In this document: one piece after another, positions 10,150 to 22,400 of the stretch
Numbering within the stretch: position 1 is the stretch's first letter
How the letters are laid out: each line of letters starts with the position of its first letter
NCBI GenBank assembly: GCA_003952965.2
Contig: CM025851.1
Location: 17,904,618 to 17,968,617 of the forward strand
Direction: 5' to 3'
Origin: Morella rubra
Lineage: Eukaryota; Streptophyta; Magnoliopsida; Fagales; Myricaceae
DNA: 64,000 nt
Program-made: the position numbers and the translations under genes
Notes under the pieces: model-generated
What the model was told of the DNA's origin: nothing
The model's database searches: none
What the model saw: only the letters and a program-made list of their open reading frames with translations

Positions 10150-10450
10150 ATTACCGACCGACCAGAGTAGGCCGACTGACCAGGGCAGCCAAAGTCGGCT
10201 GATCAATCGAGGCCAGCCAAGAAGGCTGGCCGACCAGGGCAGCCAAAGCAGGCTGACTGACCAGGACTGCGCAGGCATACTGATCGACCAGGGCAGCCAA
10301 ATCATGCCGATCAACCAGGACCGCCTAGGCAGGTTGACAGACCAGGGCAGCCAAAGCAGGCTGACTGACCAGGACCACCCAGGTAGACTGACCGACCAAG
10401 GCAGCCAAATCATGCCGATCGACTGGGACAGCCCAGGCGTGTTGACCAAC
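10150..10450 (+). repeat. 54-bp minisatellite in an open frame
   Basis: GACCAGGGCAGCCAAA-like units begin at 10178, 10232, 10286, 10340 and 10394, a strict 54-bp period made of two diverged 27-bp halves. Because 54 is a multiple of three, a plus-strand frame stays open from 10049 to 10576 and would read repeated TDQGSQSRL/TDQDxxGRL 9-mers. The base composition contrasts sharply with the AT-rich surroundings. No known protein domain is recognised, and the open frame may be a by-product of the period. Confidence 0.8.
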
Positions 10451-11249
10451 CAAGAGCCCAGCGATACTTATGCCGGCATGCCAACCAGCCAGTCGCAGAA
10501 AGATCAGGACCAGCTCAAGACCTGCTCGGAGCGTAGTGGCAGCACGACAATGCTTTTTATGAAATATCTTTCGTAATTGGTTTCCTTTCTTGTAGCGATA
10601 CGATGAATTGTATCTTCTAGATTTGAGCCTTTCTCCGAAAGTCTAGAATATTATCTTTCCTTTTTTGAGTTTGGTTTATTAGACATGTTATATCAAATCT
10701 ATTTGATCGACGAGATTGATTTTTGAAGATCGGTGATTTGATATAGTTTTGAATTGATTCCAATAGGGTTTGTAAGCACCTAAGGATGTCTATATAAACA
10801 CCCTTAGGTGCATTAGTGAGGGGATATCGAGAATAGTAGAGTCTTGGAGAGCCTGAGTGCTTTTGGAGTGTTTTGGCAGAGCATAGGCACGTATATGCTA
10901 AGTCGGTGTCAGGGCTAATAACCTTGTCGCTTGGGATTCATTCTAGGCTAATAACCTAGTTTGGGTACCCGTTCTTGGGCTAATTAACCCTTGATCGGGA
11001 TTGTCTTGTTTCTTGTGGTTCGAAGGACTAATAATCCTTAGACCACGTTTTTTTTTTTTATATATATATATATTTTTTTTTTTATTTTATCATAAACAGT
11101 GATGTATTTGTCATTCTTGGTGTGTTAGATCTATCTATTACGCTCGTGTGTTACTTAACATTGGTCGGGAGGATCGTTGTGGTATTGGAGTAGATCAAGT
11201 AGGGGAAAATTGGTGCTTGTTTTGGATTCCTTGACCGGGGTTTCTAACA

Positions 11250-12734
11250 CAAGGCCTTGTGCACGCAGCTATTACCTCACAAGGGAGCCACGCCCGCGTG
11301 GCACTAGCTTGCTGCCAGTGCCTTGTGCGCGCATCCGCTGCCTTGTAAGGGAACCGCGCACGCACAACACCTTAGTTAGACACTTTTATTCCAAATGCTG
11401 AGGAGGGGCAAACTTGGCCATATGAAAGGAAAAGAGGCTACAAGAAAGATTGCCAATTGTGTATGGAGATGGACAGCAAAAATGCAATCAAGAGAAGGTT
11501 CCCTTTAAGGAGAACATGAACATAGAGCAGCTTGGGATTGATTGAAAGTCAAGGTAGTGAAAGCATTTTTCCTAAAGCTCTAGAAGACTCTAGAGCGCGA
11601 GGTGGCATCGTAGGAGGGTGCCATATGCCCCACTACCATGAGTAATGGATAAGGGACATGTGACACCTTGAAAGAGCCATGTGCTTTCGTTCTTTAGCTA
11701 AAAGACAAGGACAAGGAATATTAGGTGGTTATGTCCTTTTGCCAGCTAATGTCCTTGCTTCCTAAATTCAAGGATGAGCCGCCACCTAGCAAAAGGACAA
11801 AGGAATATCCTTGCAGGAATCAACACATGGCCAAATAAGAGCACGACATGTGGCAAGTATTAGTAGATGGTCGTGTGTTATAAATAAGGAGAGAGCTATG
11901 TATTTGATTTACGAAGCTTTGATAAATAGAGAATAGTCCTAGAGCTTTTGCTCAAAACCTGCATCTTTTATTGTCCCGTGGGAATCGAGGAAGCACAATA
12001 ATTGTCTAAACTGATCGTCAAATTGTTTGGCCTCATACCCCGTGAGCTTGAGACAACCGTTTGTAGTTGATTCTCAAACTCGCTATTGTTCTTGAACCTA
12101 GCCGCTCGTAGGTAGTGTTCAAGTGCAAATATCTATCACTCATAATCCCTTAAATGTTTGTATTGTTCTAACAACACTTGTTCCTATTCTATCACCACCC
12201 ATATACACATTCACCATTCCTAAATATCACCATCCATATACACCTTTACCACTACCAACCATACACATGGCTATCTTTTCCCCAAACATTAGCCAAACAC
12301 ATAACATTAGCCATATCCACCAAATATTACGTAGCTCACCATAGTCCATGCAAGGCGACCATCCAAGAGGCAACCGTGTAAGCCAAGTATCAAGAGGGTA
12401 GCAAGCTTAGGTCATTCGGCTATCTTAACTCCTCTCCAACTCGGAGACGTTAAGCTAGCTCTTCTATAGAGTTCCCTTCCATCCAAAGTTACCAAGTGAT
12501 CGTGCCTCCTATCCACAAGACATTATGAGTAAGCCACCTTCTTTCGTCCATATATTTTTCTCATACACCATTTCCTTCCCCTTTAGCACCTTGTGCCTCA
12601 TAGATATCGTAACCAAGTCGTGGGTGTGCCCATTCCATTCTCGGTTGGAAACAGGACCCTACCACCATTCCCACAAACCACCTTCTTATATTCTCCCCCA
12701 AAATCCTAAATTCAGTAGAATCCCCACATATCAG
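11250..12734. other. Interior of the large TIR element, right part; no recognised gene
   Basis: 11250-11400 repeats the GC-rich block of 4540-5228. 11880-12120 resembles a transcribed leader (a GTTATAAATAAGG TATA-like start followed by short GT-rich text) and could be the remains of another LTR. 12130-12740 is C/A-rich low-complexity text with repeated CACCAT-type words. No coding region is supported. Confidence 0.4.
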
Positions 12735-12809
12735 CATTTACCGTTAACGAGGGGATGAAGGTAGACGTAGGGGCCTCTTTTTTCTGAAATCATTACCTCA
12801 AGAAGCTAA

Positions 12810-13050
12810 GGCTATATTTGGATTGATCTTAAAAACTTTTCAAAAAATTTTCACAATCACTTTTTCATCAATTCCAATAACTTTTCACTAATCCCAATAA
12901 CTTTTTACAAATTCAACAACTTTTAACAAAATTTTTATAAAACTCTAACAACTTTTAACAAACTTTTAACCAATTCCAAGAGAATCTACACTACTTCCAA
13001 AAAAAAAATAAACAAAAAAAATTGTTTTGAGATCTAAACCAAACATAGTC
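12810..13050. mobile_element. Tourist/Harbinger-type MITE nested in the right TIR arm
   Basis: 241 bp, ends GGCTATATTTGGATTGATCT and its imperfect inverse ending AAACATAGTC, with TAA duplicated on both sides (12807-12809 and 13051-13053). The interior is A/T-rich with repeated AACTTTT words. It splits the right arm of the large element, so it is younger than that arm. A degraded relative begins near 13187. Confidence 0.82.
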
Positions 13051-13125
13051 TAAATGGTTATTTGTTACTTCAGGGAGCCAATTACAACTTTTGAATATGT
13101 CAAGGGCTGTGGGTGCAATTTCACC

Positions 13126-13660
13126 TTTTTTTTTTTAATAGAAGATAGGGCTAGATGGTTGGTGTAATGCCTTGCCTAAAAAGATTTCGGGGTTTTGTTT
13201 GGGTACACAATTTTTTTTTTAAATCTTTGTTATAATTACTTTTTCAAAAGTTTCAATACCTTTTTAGAATCACTCTCTCCCAAACAATAATACCATTTTA
13301 ATAATTTTTTTCATGAACTCCAATAATTTAAATTTCAGTAACTTTTTTCACAAGTCCAAAAAAATCTACCCTATCTCAATAACTTTTTTCAACACATAGC
13401 CCAATCACTTCAATTGTACTTTCCTCCTTTAAAATCTTAATGACATCTCTTGTCTCAGCAAATGTTGCTATCTCCTCTTCCATCTCCTAAGTAGATATAA
13501 AAGTTTTACATATGAGAACCAACTAAGTTTATGAATAAGAACCCAAAGTATTTTATCGGCTTTAACTGCAGAATTGTCCTTCTGAGTTTTGATGAATTAT
13601 GATAAATTAATTCTTGTGGTTTGACTTTCAATAAAATAGTGTTTATATTGGGGTCTAAGG
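13126..13660. other. AT-rich intergenic stretch with an eroded MITE
   Basis: A second, less complete relative of the preceding MITE lies at about 13187-13410 (GGTTTTGTTTGGGTACACAA at its start). No gene is supported. Confidence 0.5.
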
Positions 13661-15169
13661 TACTACAAGAAAAGCCCGCTATAGCAACACAACACTACAT
13701 AGTCCCTAACTTCCCGTTGGTAAACTTTTTACTAACATGGTCATGGCCCACCACATTTGACTCTGTTTAGATAAAATGTATACCCGACGCAGGAGTTCGT
13801 CATTGATTAGCATGGTATTCCTACTCGTCGATGAAGCCCATGGATAAGACATAGAAGATGAGTGCAAATGAAAACTTGAACTATTACAACAAAAGCACAG
13901 ACCGAAGAAGAGGGAAAATATTATCCAGACCCATTTTCTTCTGCTCGTCTCATTTTTTCAATCTTCTTATTCTCCCTTTCATCCAAAAGCATAACCGACT
14001 TAAACCTCTTTCTCCTTCGCAACATTTGTGGGTATCTCCTTTTTAGCAACCCCTCTCGTAAATAAATTTATACCTCTATTCAATCTTTGTTTCGTTATCT
14101 TCTCTTTCTCTTTTTAGGGTTCCTCTCATTGTCATATGCAAGAATCGTAGTCATTCTCTTCTACAGACCAAAGGGAGTTGAGTGGTGCTGTGACAGAGAA
14201 GCTAAGAGAGTGTAGATTATGCATTGTTATGGCTTGTAATATTGGGTAATTTAGGATCTGGCATTGCCCACCGATTGGGTAATTTCGAATTTTGTTTGAT
14301 GTCTTCGTGGTTAATAATTTTTGGAGTGTAGACTGATGTGCCATGTTTTTTTGTAGTGTTGAATACTGGTCTCAACATAGTTATGGCTTGCAGTATTCCA
14401 GAGAATAGTCCTATGCTTGAGGTTTTCTCTCTTTGTCTCTCTCTCACTTACACACACAAGTAATGAAGATATGTTTCTGTGTTACTGCATTTTTGCTCCT
14501 CAAAATTCAAGGAAGTTTCTCTTTGGTCCCATAGGCTACTTTCAGTGCGATTAAGGCCCTCAGATTGTGAATTGTGTTTTGCTAAATTCTAGAGTTGTAT
14601 TTGCAACTTCTATTGTTGGAATTTCCAAACCAAGAGTTTAGGAACCGAAGCTCACCCCAAAGTTTAGGGTCAAAAATGTAGTTTACCATACGGTTGTTTT
14701 TAGTTTGTCTGATACTTCAATTGGCTGTCTGATTTGGATCTCCGAGCGATTTATCTATTCATATATTTCTTCCCTCTCCTTTAGGATTATAGGCTGCAGG
14801 TGATAAGATGTTGGTACAAAAGCTAATCCATTTGTGTTGCACAAGGCCAAAAGCAGAAGGAATGTTCTCTTGTAGATTATGAATTAACAAGTTGGAATAC
14901 TTCCTGCATTGTGAGATTAAGCTGGTCCACCTATCTATTTAATTTACAATCTAGTTATGACTCTGTATTTTGTGGGATGAAACTTTCTACTTTTGAAGAA
15001 GTTTATTGATTGGGTCTGCTTGTTAGAAGAATAGTTGAAGCTCAATAAAGTTGTTCTAGGGGACCATGATGGGGAAGCTATTGATTGTTATGGCCAAGTC
15101 GTGGAGATTTACACGTGGTGTTATTTGCACCAAAATTTAGTTTATTTACTTAAATTTCACTAGTTTGAC

Positions 15170-15495
15170 TTGAGTACTCAAAACTTAGGTCTTGATAAAA
15201 GTGGTCGGTTTGTTAGTATTAACACATCTCAAAAGTGGTACAAAGACGACCCGTTCGTGTTAGCGTCTCAGGGGAATCAAGTGTTTTATATCAATGATAT
15301 GAAGTTGGACGGTTACTGGAAGATTGTTCGAAGATTGTTCAAAGAAATATGTATGATATTCCACCTATTGAAGAGGAAGCTAGTGAAAATGGAGAAGATC
15401 CGTTGAACCATAAAGCATATTAGGATAGTGAATCTATTAAGCTTTTTGTGGACTTTAGTTCCTTTGACATGATCCCATTGACTAGAAATGATGTT
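15170..15495 (+). pseudogene. CACTA TNPD (tnp2) C-terminal fragment, DUF4216-like
   Basis: The frame reads SINTSQKWYKDDPFVLASQG, then QVFYINDMKLDGYWKIV, the DUF4216-like segment at the end of plant En/Spm TNPD transposases (family pattern W-KDDPFILASQA-QVFYV-D). A frame change follows within about 60 codons, after which a PPIEEEASENGEDP reading continues. The catalytic domain upstream is absent, so it cannot make a transposase. Confidence 0.65.
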
Positions 15496-17806
15496 GAGGC
15501 TTATGTGATGAGATTGGTCCATAATAGCATGAAATAAAAGGAAGCGAAGATTCCTTAGAATCGTTCAGTGAATATTGCAGTGATTCTAAAGAATATGACT
15601 CAGAGGAGTAAAGTAACTTTATTGTTTCAATTTACTTTGCATTTCTATTTTATATTCATTTTGAGAAACATAATTCATTGTTTTTTTTCACTAATATTGA
15701 TTTATTTGGTCACAGGACGATGTCATACCAGTGAGAGAAAAACATCTTCGGTGCAATTCTTCAGTTCGAGCTGAGAGTATTCTAGGTACACTAGCAGCGT
15801 CGGGTCCTTGGCTTAGAGATTGCAATGAATTACCGTCCCCTACCACAGCCAGTCCATTAGGCACCCAAAGTAGTTGTGCTTGTTAGTATCTTACCCATCG
15901 ATCTTGATTAAATATTATGATTTTTAAATTTATTGTTCTTTCTTTGTAGCAATGTCTGGAATCAAATATGGAAGGGGTAGTGCGCACGGAATTGCATTAC
16001 TCAAGACTCGTATTGGAGCTTCGCTGGCTGTCCATATCCCTGATGGACGTACGGACAATGATGACAAGGCGTCCTCGATGCTCTCAAGTTATATTGGTGT
16101 ACTCGTTTGATAGCATGTCCCATGTCAAAAGAGTAAATGGAGGGAGGTCCCCAACCATGTTAAATCATACGTGATGAACCGAGTGTTGGTAAGTATAATT
16201 TATTAAATTTTAATTGTACAAACTTTTATATGTACTATCTGTTATATATGTAAGGATGACTTCCAACAAGATTATGACCGACCCAGTGATCTCATCATTG
16301 TGATGTCTACGATGAACACAGCGTACAGGACGTATAGAAATAGAATGAACCAGCATTACTTGGTGTTTAATTTCAAAGAAGAGGCGTTATAGCACCCGTT
16401 TCCTGAGATGAACAAGGAAGAATGGACTCGTGTCTGTGATTTATCCACGAGCGAAAAATTTCAGGTTAAAAATTTTTATTCTATCCTGTCCGTTGATTTG
16501 TCTCGGAGATTGAAGGAGGCCAGATTAGAGATAGAGAAGATGAGGGCTAGACAGATGGAATATGAAGAGCTTTTGGTCAAGCAGCCAGAAATGGAGCAGA
16601 CGATGCGAAAGCATCAACAGATGATAGAAGAGTAGTAACAAAAGAAAGACCTCGAGGCTTATGTGCCGGTAAACTGACGAGAGTGGTTCATAACAGCATG
16701 AAATAGAAGGAAACGATGATTCCTTAGAATTGTTCAGTGAAGATTGTAGTGATTTTGAAGAATATGACTCTGAGGACTAAAATAACTTTATCGTTTCAAT
16801 TTACTTTGCGTTTCTATTTTATATTCATTTTGCGTAATATAATTCATTATGTCTTTTTTTTTTTTTACTAATATTGATTTATTTGGTCACAAGACGACGT
16901 CATGCCAGTGGGAGGAAAATGTCTTCGGTGCGATTCATCAATTCGAGCTGAGAGTACTCCTGGTACATTAGCAGAGTCAGGTCCTTCACTTAAAAATTGC
17001 AATGAATTACTGTCTCTTACCACAGCCAGTCCAGTAGGCACCCAAAGTAGTTGTGCTTGTAAATATCTTACCCCGTAAATCTTAATTTAATATTATAAAT
17101 TATAAATTTATTGTTCTTCATTTGTAGCGACATCTGAAATCAAACACAAAAGGGGTAGTACGTACAAGATTGCATTACTCAAGGCTCATATCGGAGGCAA
17201 GCTAGCCGTCCAAAGTGATGACAAGGCGTTATCAATGCTCTCAAGTCATATTGATGCGCTCATTCGACAGCATTTCCCATTTCAGACGAGTAAGTGGAGG
17301 GAGGTCCCTGACCAGGTTAAATCATACATGATGAACCGAGTATTGTAAGTATAATTTATTAAATTTTAATTGTGCAAACTTTTATACGTACTAACTGTTA
17401 TATATGTTAAGGATAACTTTCAACTAGATTATGATAGACCGAAGGATCGCATCACTGTGACGTCTATGATGAACACAACATACAAGACGCATAGAAATAT
17501 AATGTACCAGCATTACTCGGTGTTCAATTTTAAAGAAGAGGCGTTACAGCACCCGCATCCCTAGATGAACAAGGAAGAATGGACTTGTGTTTGTGATTTA
17601 GTCGCGAGCGAGGAATTTTAGGTTAAAAACTCTTTTTCCATCCTGTATGTTGATTTGTCCCAAAGATTGGAGGAGGCCAGATTAGAGATAGAGGAGATGA
17701 GGGCTAGACAGATGAAATATGAAAAGCTTTTGGTCAAGCGGTCAGAAATAGAGCAGATGATGCGAGAGCATCAGCAGATGATAGAGGAGTAGCAACGAAA
17801 GAGAGA
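15496..17806. repeat. Tandem duplication of about 1.16 kb inside the CACTA element
   Basis: Copy A (15496-16650) and copy B (16654-17806) match along their length: both run from GAGGCTTATGTG, through GATTCCTTAGAAT and CACAGCCAGTCCA, to GATGATAGA-GAGTAG. They differ at roughly one base in ten by eye, so the duplication is old relative to the 160-bp one at 84-409. Each copy carries the same exon-like blocks of the accessory transposase gene. Confidence 0.85.
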
Positions 17807-17951
17807 AGAAGAGCATCAAAAGATGATGCAGAAGCAGCAACGAAACCTAGTAGAACAGCAAGAACGGAGAATGCAACTAATGGAACAACAGATATATGAG
17901 CAGATGATGGAGCACATTAGACAGCTGACATCCCGCACGACACCCAAATGA
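15957..17951 (+). pseudogene. TNPA/Transposase_24-like region (two diverged copies)
   Basis: Each copy has exon-like pieces separated by an intron-like gap ending in a TAAG acceptor. Copy B reads REVPDQVKSYMMNRVL, then DNFQLDYDRPKDRITVTSMM, KTHRNIMYQHYSVFNF and EEWTCVCDLV; this is the Transposase_24 (plant Ptta/En/Spm) pattern. It ends with a Q/E/M-rich coiled coil finishing HIRQLTSRTTPK at about 17951. In-frame stops occur in both copies (for example after the HPHP motif in copy B and within the coiled coil of copy A). Proteins of this type bind subterminal repeats rather than cut DNA. Confidence 0.72.
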
Positions 17952-18951
17952 AAATTTGGGTAGATTATGTATTTTCACTAATTGATCAGTACTTATCGAT
18001 TATGTATTTTAGTTATTTTTAATGACGATTACATATTTGTAGACATTTATTATTATTATTATTAAGTATTGAATATCTTTCTATTTGTATTATTCGTAAA
18101 TTATTTTAAAATTTTTAATTAAATTAATTCAAATATGTAACAAAGGGTCGAATGGTAACAAGGCCATCCAAACGGTTTTTGTAGTTAACACGTGCGCACG
18201 TATAACAATCCATCCTCTTACTTTGCATAAACTACCATCCATTCGCAAGGTTATTCTTCCGTGCACACGATCCTTTAATTAACAACCGTTCAAATGGGAA
18301 GAAAACACGTTCCCACGGGTTCAACAGAATAAGCATCCGCATTGACGCTGTACGTGTTCGAACGATTTATGTGGTGACAAAAAACTATTTCGTCATAAAT
18401 GAAATAACAGTGCGGAGGTCTTTATATTACCGTGCATACGTTTTTATGTTATCGTGCAGACGGTTGTATATTACCGTGCGCATGTATATTCCTTGACAAA
18501 ATGCATTTCGTTACATTGGACCAAATGTTCACACTACGTTCGCACCTCTCATGCGAACGTATGAAGAGTACGTTCGCACCTCTCATGCAAATAAATGGAG
18601 GGTACTAGGCCATGACGATTTTGAATTTCATCAATATAGCAGAAAACTGTTCGAACGATTTTGAATGACAAAACACGAAAATTGTCACCCAAAGCCTTTG
18701 TTGATTGGTTTTAGGTGACAAACTGGGTGACCACTTGGTTTTGTCACCCAAAATCTTTGGTGACAGAATTGGCACTTTGGGTGACAAATTTTTTGACACC
18801 CAAAGTGATTTTTCTTGTAGTGAGATGACAGAGGGACTACTAGTTTGTTATAATTAAATTAATCACTTAAATGAATATTTTGTTAAAATTGAAACCACGA
18901 GGACTAATTTACCAGCTGCCAAGAAATATAAAAATTATTGCTAATTGTAAC

Positions 18952-19458
18952 CAGTGGCTGAGCCTGGAATTAATATTTAATGAGCCGATTTTGTATATTA
19001 ATAATATATTTGTTAAATTTTATTTATTTAATTTAATAGAAATATATATTATAAAAACATGTATCATAGGGTTATATATTAATTTAAGACATAATATTTT
19101 CTAAAAGTTTTGAATTTTTTTTAACTTTTTTTTTTACAAATTTTCTAGATTCAAAATAAATCTTGAAATTTAATAAACATGTAATTTTAAATATTTAAGG
19201 GACTTAAATATTGATCTTTTCAAAAATTATATATATGGGAACTAAAGAGGAGTTTTAAAATTTGTTGGGGCCAAATGTTAATATTTGTCAAAATCGTGTA
19301 AAGAAAACTAAAGAGCCAGGTAGATTTTAAAATTTTGGGAAGAGGGGCCTCGAGGGGAGGGGGGGCAAATATAATTTTTATAAAAATTATGTAAAGAAAA
19401 CTAAAGAGCCATGGGGTTTTCAAAATTTTGGGGGGTTGGCCTTCTGACTCCGCCATTG
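18952..19458. mobile_element. hAT-like non-autonomous element
   Basis: Ends CAGTGGCTGAG and CTCCGCCATTG are imperfect inverted repeats of the CAGTGGCGGAG type common in plant genomes. The flanks ATTGTAAC (18944-18951) and ATTGTGAG (19459-19466) agree at 6 of 8 bases, the 8-bp duplication length of hAT elements. The interior contains two copies of a ~120-bp block with GTAAAGAAAACTAAAGAGCCA. No transposase. Confidence 0.6.
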
Positions 19459-22400
19459 ATTGTGAGGTTGGGCAAAAATTTCGACATGAATCCAAATTTC
19501 CAGTTCAACTTTCAGATCCGAAAATCTAGTTTTGATTCCGGCATATACTAGAATTAGAACTAGAAATCATTTTGGGCAATTTTCGGAACCGAAAATTCTG
19601 GCAAAATTATCAGAATTATCAGTTCCAATTTTTTTTATAAATAAAATAAAAATAGGGTTTAAAATAAAGTATAACATATACAAAATTTCGTGAATATTTA
19701 TTTTAGAATCTAGATTTTTGATGAATGTTTACATCTATTATTAATTTATGATGAATAACTGAAAAATCTTTTAAAAATTCTGCCTAAAAATTATTTTTGG
19801 CCCATTAAGGCCCTAAAAAAATATGTTCAAAAAAGTCTACATGCCGAACCTAAATTTTCAATTCCAATTCCGAAAATTCTAGTTTTGTTCACCGGATTAA
19901 AAAAAAAATTATAATCCGGTGGGTACCGGAACGGAACCGGAATTGACCTTTCTAGTTCCATCCGTTTTGGTACATACCTACCTTTAATTGAATGTGACGT
20001 ATAATTAGTTAGTAAAATGTATTTATCATTCAATGAGTAGCTTCTAGTAAAGAAGTAAGTGCCTTATCATACTTGTTAATTGAAATTATTACTTAAAAAA
20101 ACGACAATAATCTAATTGTAATGCCAATTGCATCTGGAAGATAAACCATGTTTGGTTAATAATTTTAAAAACGTTTTTTATTTTAAAAATATTTTTCAAT
20201 CTAAACATGATTCATGTTTGTAAAAGAGTACGTGCCTTTAAAATTATTAATTAAAAGAAGTTAAACAATATATATATATATTGCAAATAAAAATAGGCAG
20301 AAAATTTTCTTGTGAGCGCGAAACTTGGAAAATAATTTTTCTCATGCACAAACCTTTCGATTGAAATCCTTTCTTATTCCTTTCATAGACAAACACCCCT
20401 ACCATACTTATCTATCAATTTCGTTGTATATATAAATAGAAGGCTAGCTGGCAGCTGCTATATATATATTGGTATTCCGTCCTTAACAAAACGACAATAT
20501 CCTAATTGTAATGCCAATTGCATCTGGAACATATTTAAAGGTTATGTTTGGTTCATAGTCTCGAAAATGTTTTTTTATTTTAAAAATATTTTTCAATCCA
20601 AACATGATTTTTTTATACAAAAAAATATTTCAATCTTTAATAAAAATTTTTATTTAATTATTAGCCTTAAATTTGTGAAAAATAACACAAGAACACGTAA
20701 AAATTATTTTCACAAAAATCTTCTTTCCAAATATACTATTTTACTCTCACAATTTTCAAAAAAATAACTTTCTCTTTTTAAACATTATATCCCACTATTT
20801 TTATAAATATCTTAAAAAAATATATCTTAACAAATTTTCTTAATCATTACAACAAAAACGCTTTCAAAACCTCTAAACGAGAACCAATCCAATCGAGTTT
20901 CGTAAGCGTGTTGATCGGGGGACACTTCTCCGCTACCTCATAATACTCTTACTTCCCGGAAGGTGCTACTGGCATTTTTGTTGTCTTCTGGTCGACGTCA
21001 CAAATCAAAGCGGGACCATCTTTAGGGGTCATGATACTTTTTGTCCGTCCACGTGGTTTTTATTTCTTCGGTGATATTTGGTTAATTAAATTCACTCCTC
21101 TAGCTACCAGTTTCGGAACAGGAGTTGGACAGTCACGAGCTCATCTAACCTGCACCCACTTAATTGGAGTGCTAATGCCCTCTAGCATTGGGATTTCAAT
21201 TTCTTTTGTCCTTTGTTATAAAGGGAATCTTGTCGATATATTCTAAGGTTGGTCAAAACGCTTTCGAATCATATTGTCCAAATGGTACGTCATTTTTACG
21301 CGATCTGTTTCTGAAGTACTACTATCATAACTGATCAAACAGTACACGGTGAAAACAAAATAGTGGAAACCTAGTAGTACTACATAAGCCTATATGAAAT
21401 AAGCCTCGTTTCGCACGAAAGTTTATGATGTTTAATTGGTTAATTATATGAAAAAAATAGAAAATTTCCCAAGACATATATACCATATATGTTATATGTT
21501 CTTTTCTTACTCAGTTACACAAAAATAATTTTTAGAAAAGATCGCAGAAGAAAATCATTATAAAAATATATTTTTGTTTTCTAGCAAGAGACAAAAAATT
21601 TGATATTTCCTAGCTATGTCGACCCTGTATCTATCAATGGTATTTTTTTTTCTTTTCCCAACCTCTCTAGTTAGGATCCCCAAAAAACTAGGTTATAAGA
21701 TTGTTTTCCTACTCCAAGCTCCAAGAGAAAAAAGGAAGGAATGATAAGTAATGGTATACGTACCCTGTTTTCTTTTATTCGATTGTAGGTATAATACGTT
21801 ATATTAATATTTACAACAAGCAGATCAGCCACATTGACTAGACCATATTGAATAATCTGCCAAAAAAAAAAAACTGTAAAGGTTGTGGTTTTCGTATTGG
21901 TGTTTGTTGCCTGCATGCAGCTTCGTTATTGGTGGACACTGTAGCCAGATCGAATTTATTGAATGCCTAGAATTCCCAAACTATTACATTATATGGCCAG
22001 AAAAAAGATCGAATCACCTGGCCACTACACGCGGTAGGCCCGGTGCATGCATATGTATGGCATATGAAAAATTATGGAGCATTTATTTCAATGTTCAGAC
22101 GTGAATGGCGGAGGATATATATGTTAACCTCCTTAGTTTTGGGATTCAGACTAGTAGGCCAAATGCACGTGAAACTTTCCTGTAGCTGTCCTTCTATCCA
22201 CCCAAAGGACCCGATCGATCGATCGAGCGAGTAGGGGCCGGGAAGCCATTAATTAATGACATGTTGCATAACTACTTAATTAATTTAGAGATATAAAAGA
22301 GCGTACGTTCTTAATTAATTAGCTGCAGGAAAAGCACACTTAAGTTGCAGTACCTCTGCACTTACTTTTGGGACAGCTACCAACTTCAATAAATTACACC

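Larger units (their letters stand above)
5229..11249 (+). mobile_element. Possible old LTR-like sequence interrupted by the gag-only element
   Basis: Excluding the insertion (5274-10049 plus one target copy), the sequence 5229-5273 joined in genome order to 10055-11249 would be about 1.2 kb, opening TGTTGC and closing TCTAACA. It has an internal TATATAAA near 10791, a transcribed-leader-like stretch with repeated GGCTAATAACC phrases, and the repetitive GC-rich flanks resume on both sides. This fits a solo LTR, but no matching target duplication was found, so the boundaries are inferred. Confidence 0.3.
4203..13125. mobile_element. Large TIR element (~8.9 kb, or ~3.9 kb without nested insertions)
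   Basis: The left end (4203 to about 4365) is matched in reverse complement by the right end (about 12735-13125) once a 241-bp MITE inside the right arm is removed. Shared phrases include TATTCAAAAGTTG, AACCATTTAG, GAGGTAATGATTTC and AGAGGCCCCT. Both outer flanks are T-runs, compatible with a T-rich target duplication. The interior contains no transposase that I recognise; it holds GC-rich repeats, an LTR-like block, and the gag-only retrotransposon. It is either a non-autonomous Mutator-like element that accumulated insertions, or two copies of a foldback family in opposite orientation. The single, collinear pair of ends favours the first. Confidence 0.6.
13661..18822 (+). mobile_element. 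Decayed CACTA (En/Spm) transposon
   Basis: The right end is CTTGTAGTG and the left end TACTACAAGAAAAG, matching the CACTACAAGAAAA terminal repeat of plant CACTA elements over about 13 bp with one change at the first base. Inside are a fragment of the TNPD/tnp2 C-terminal domain and two copies of a Transposase_24-like (Ptta/En/Spm) region, all on the plus strand. The catalytic TNPD part is missing. The right subterminal region has repeated GTTCGCACCTCTCATGC and GGTGACA words, as expected for subterminal transposase-binding repeats. The 3-bp flanks (AGG and AGA) agree at only two bases, so the exact ends are moderately supported. Confidence 0.7.

Noticed and set aside
10057-10449. 130-codon minus-strand frame with W/S-rich repeats
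   Set aside because: It is the antisense shadow of the 54-bp minisatellite and has no start context or domain.
10150-10450. CRISPR-like array
   Set aside because: The units are head-to-tail repeats without unique spacers, and the context is a plant nuclear genome.
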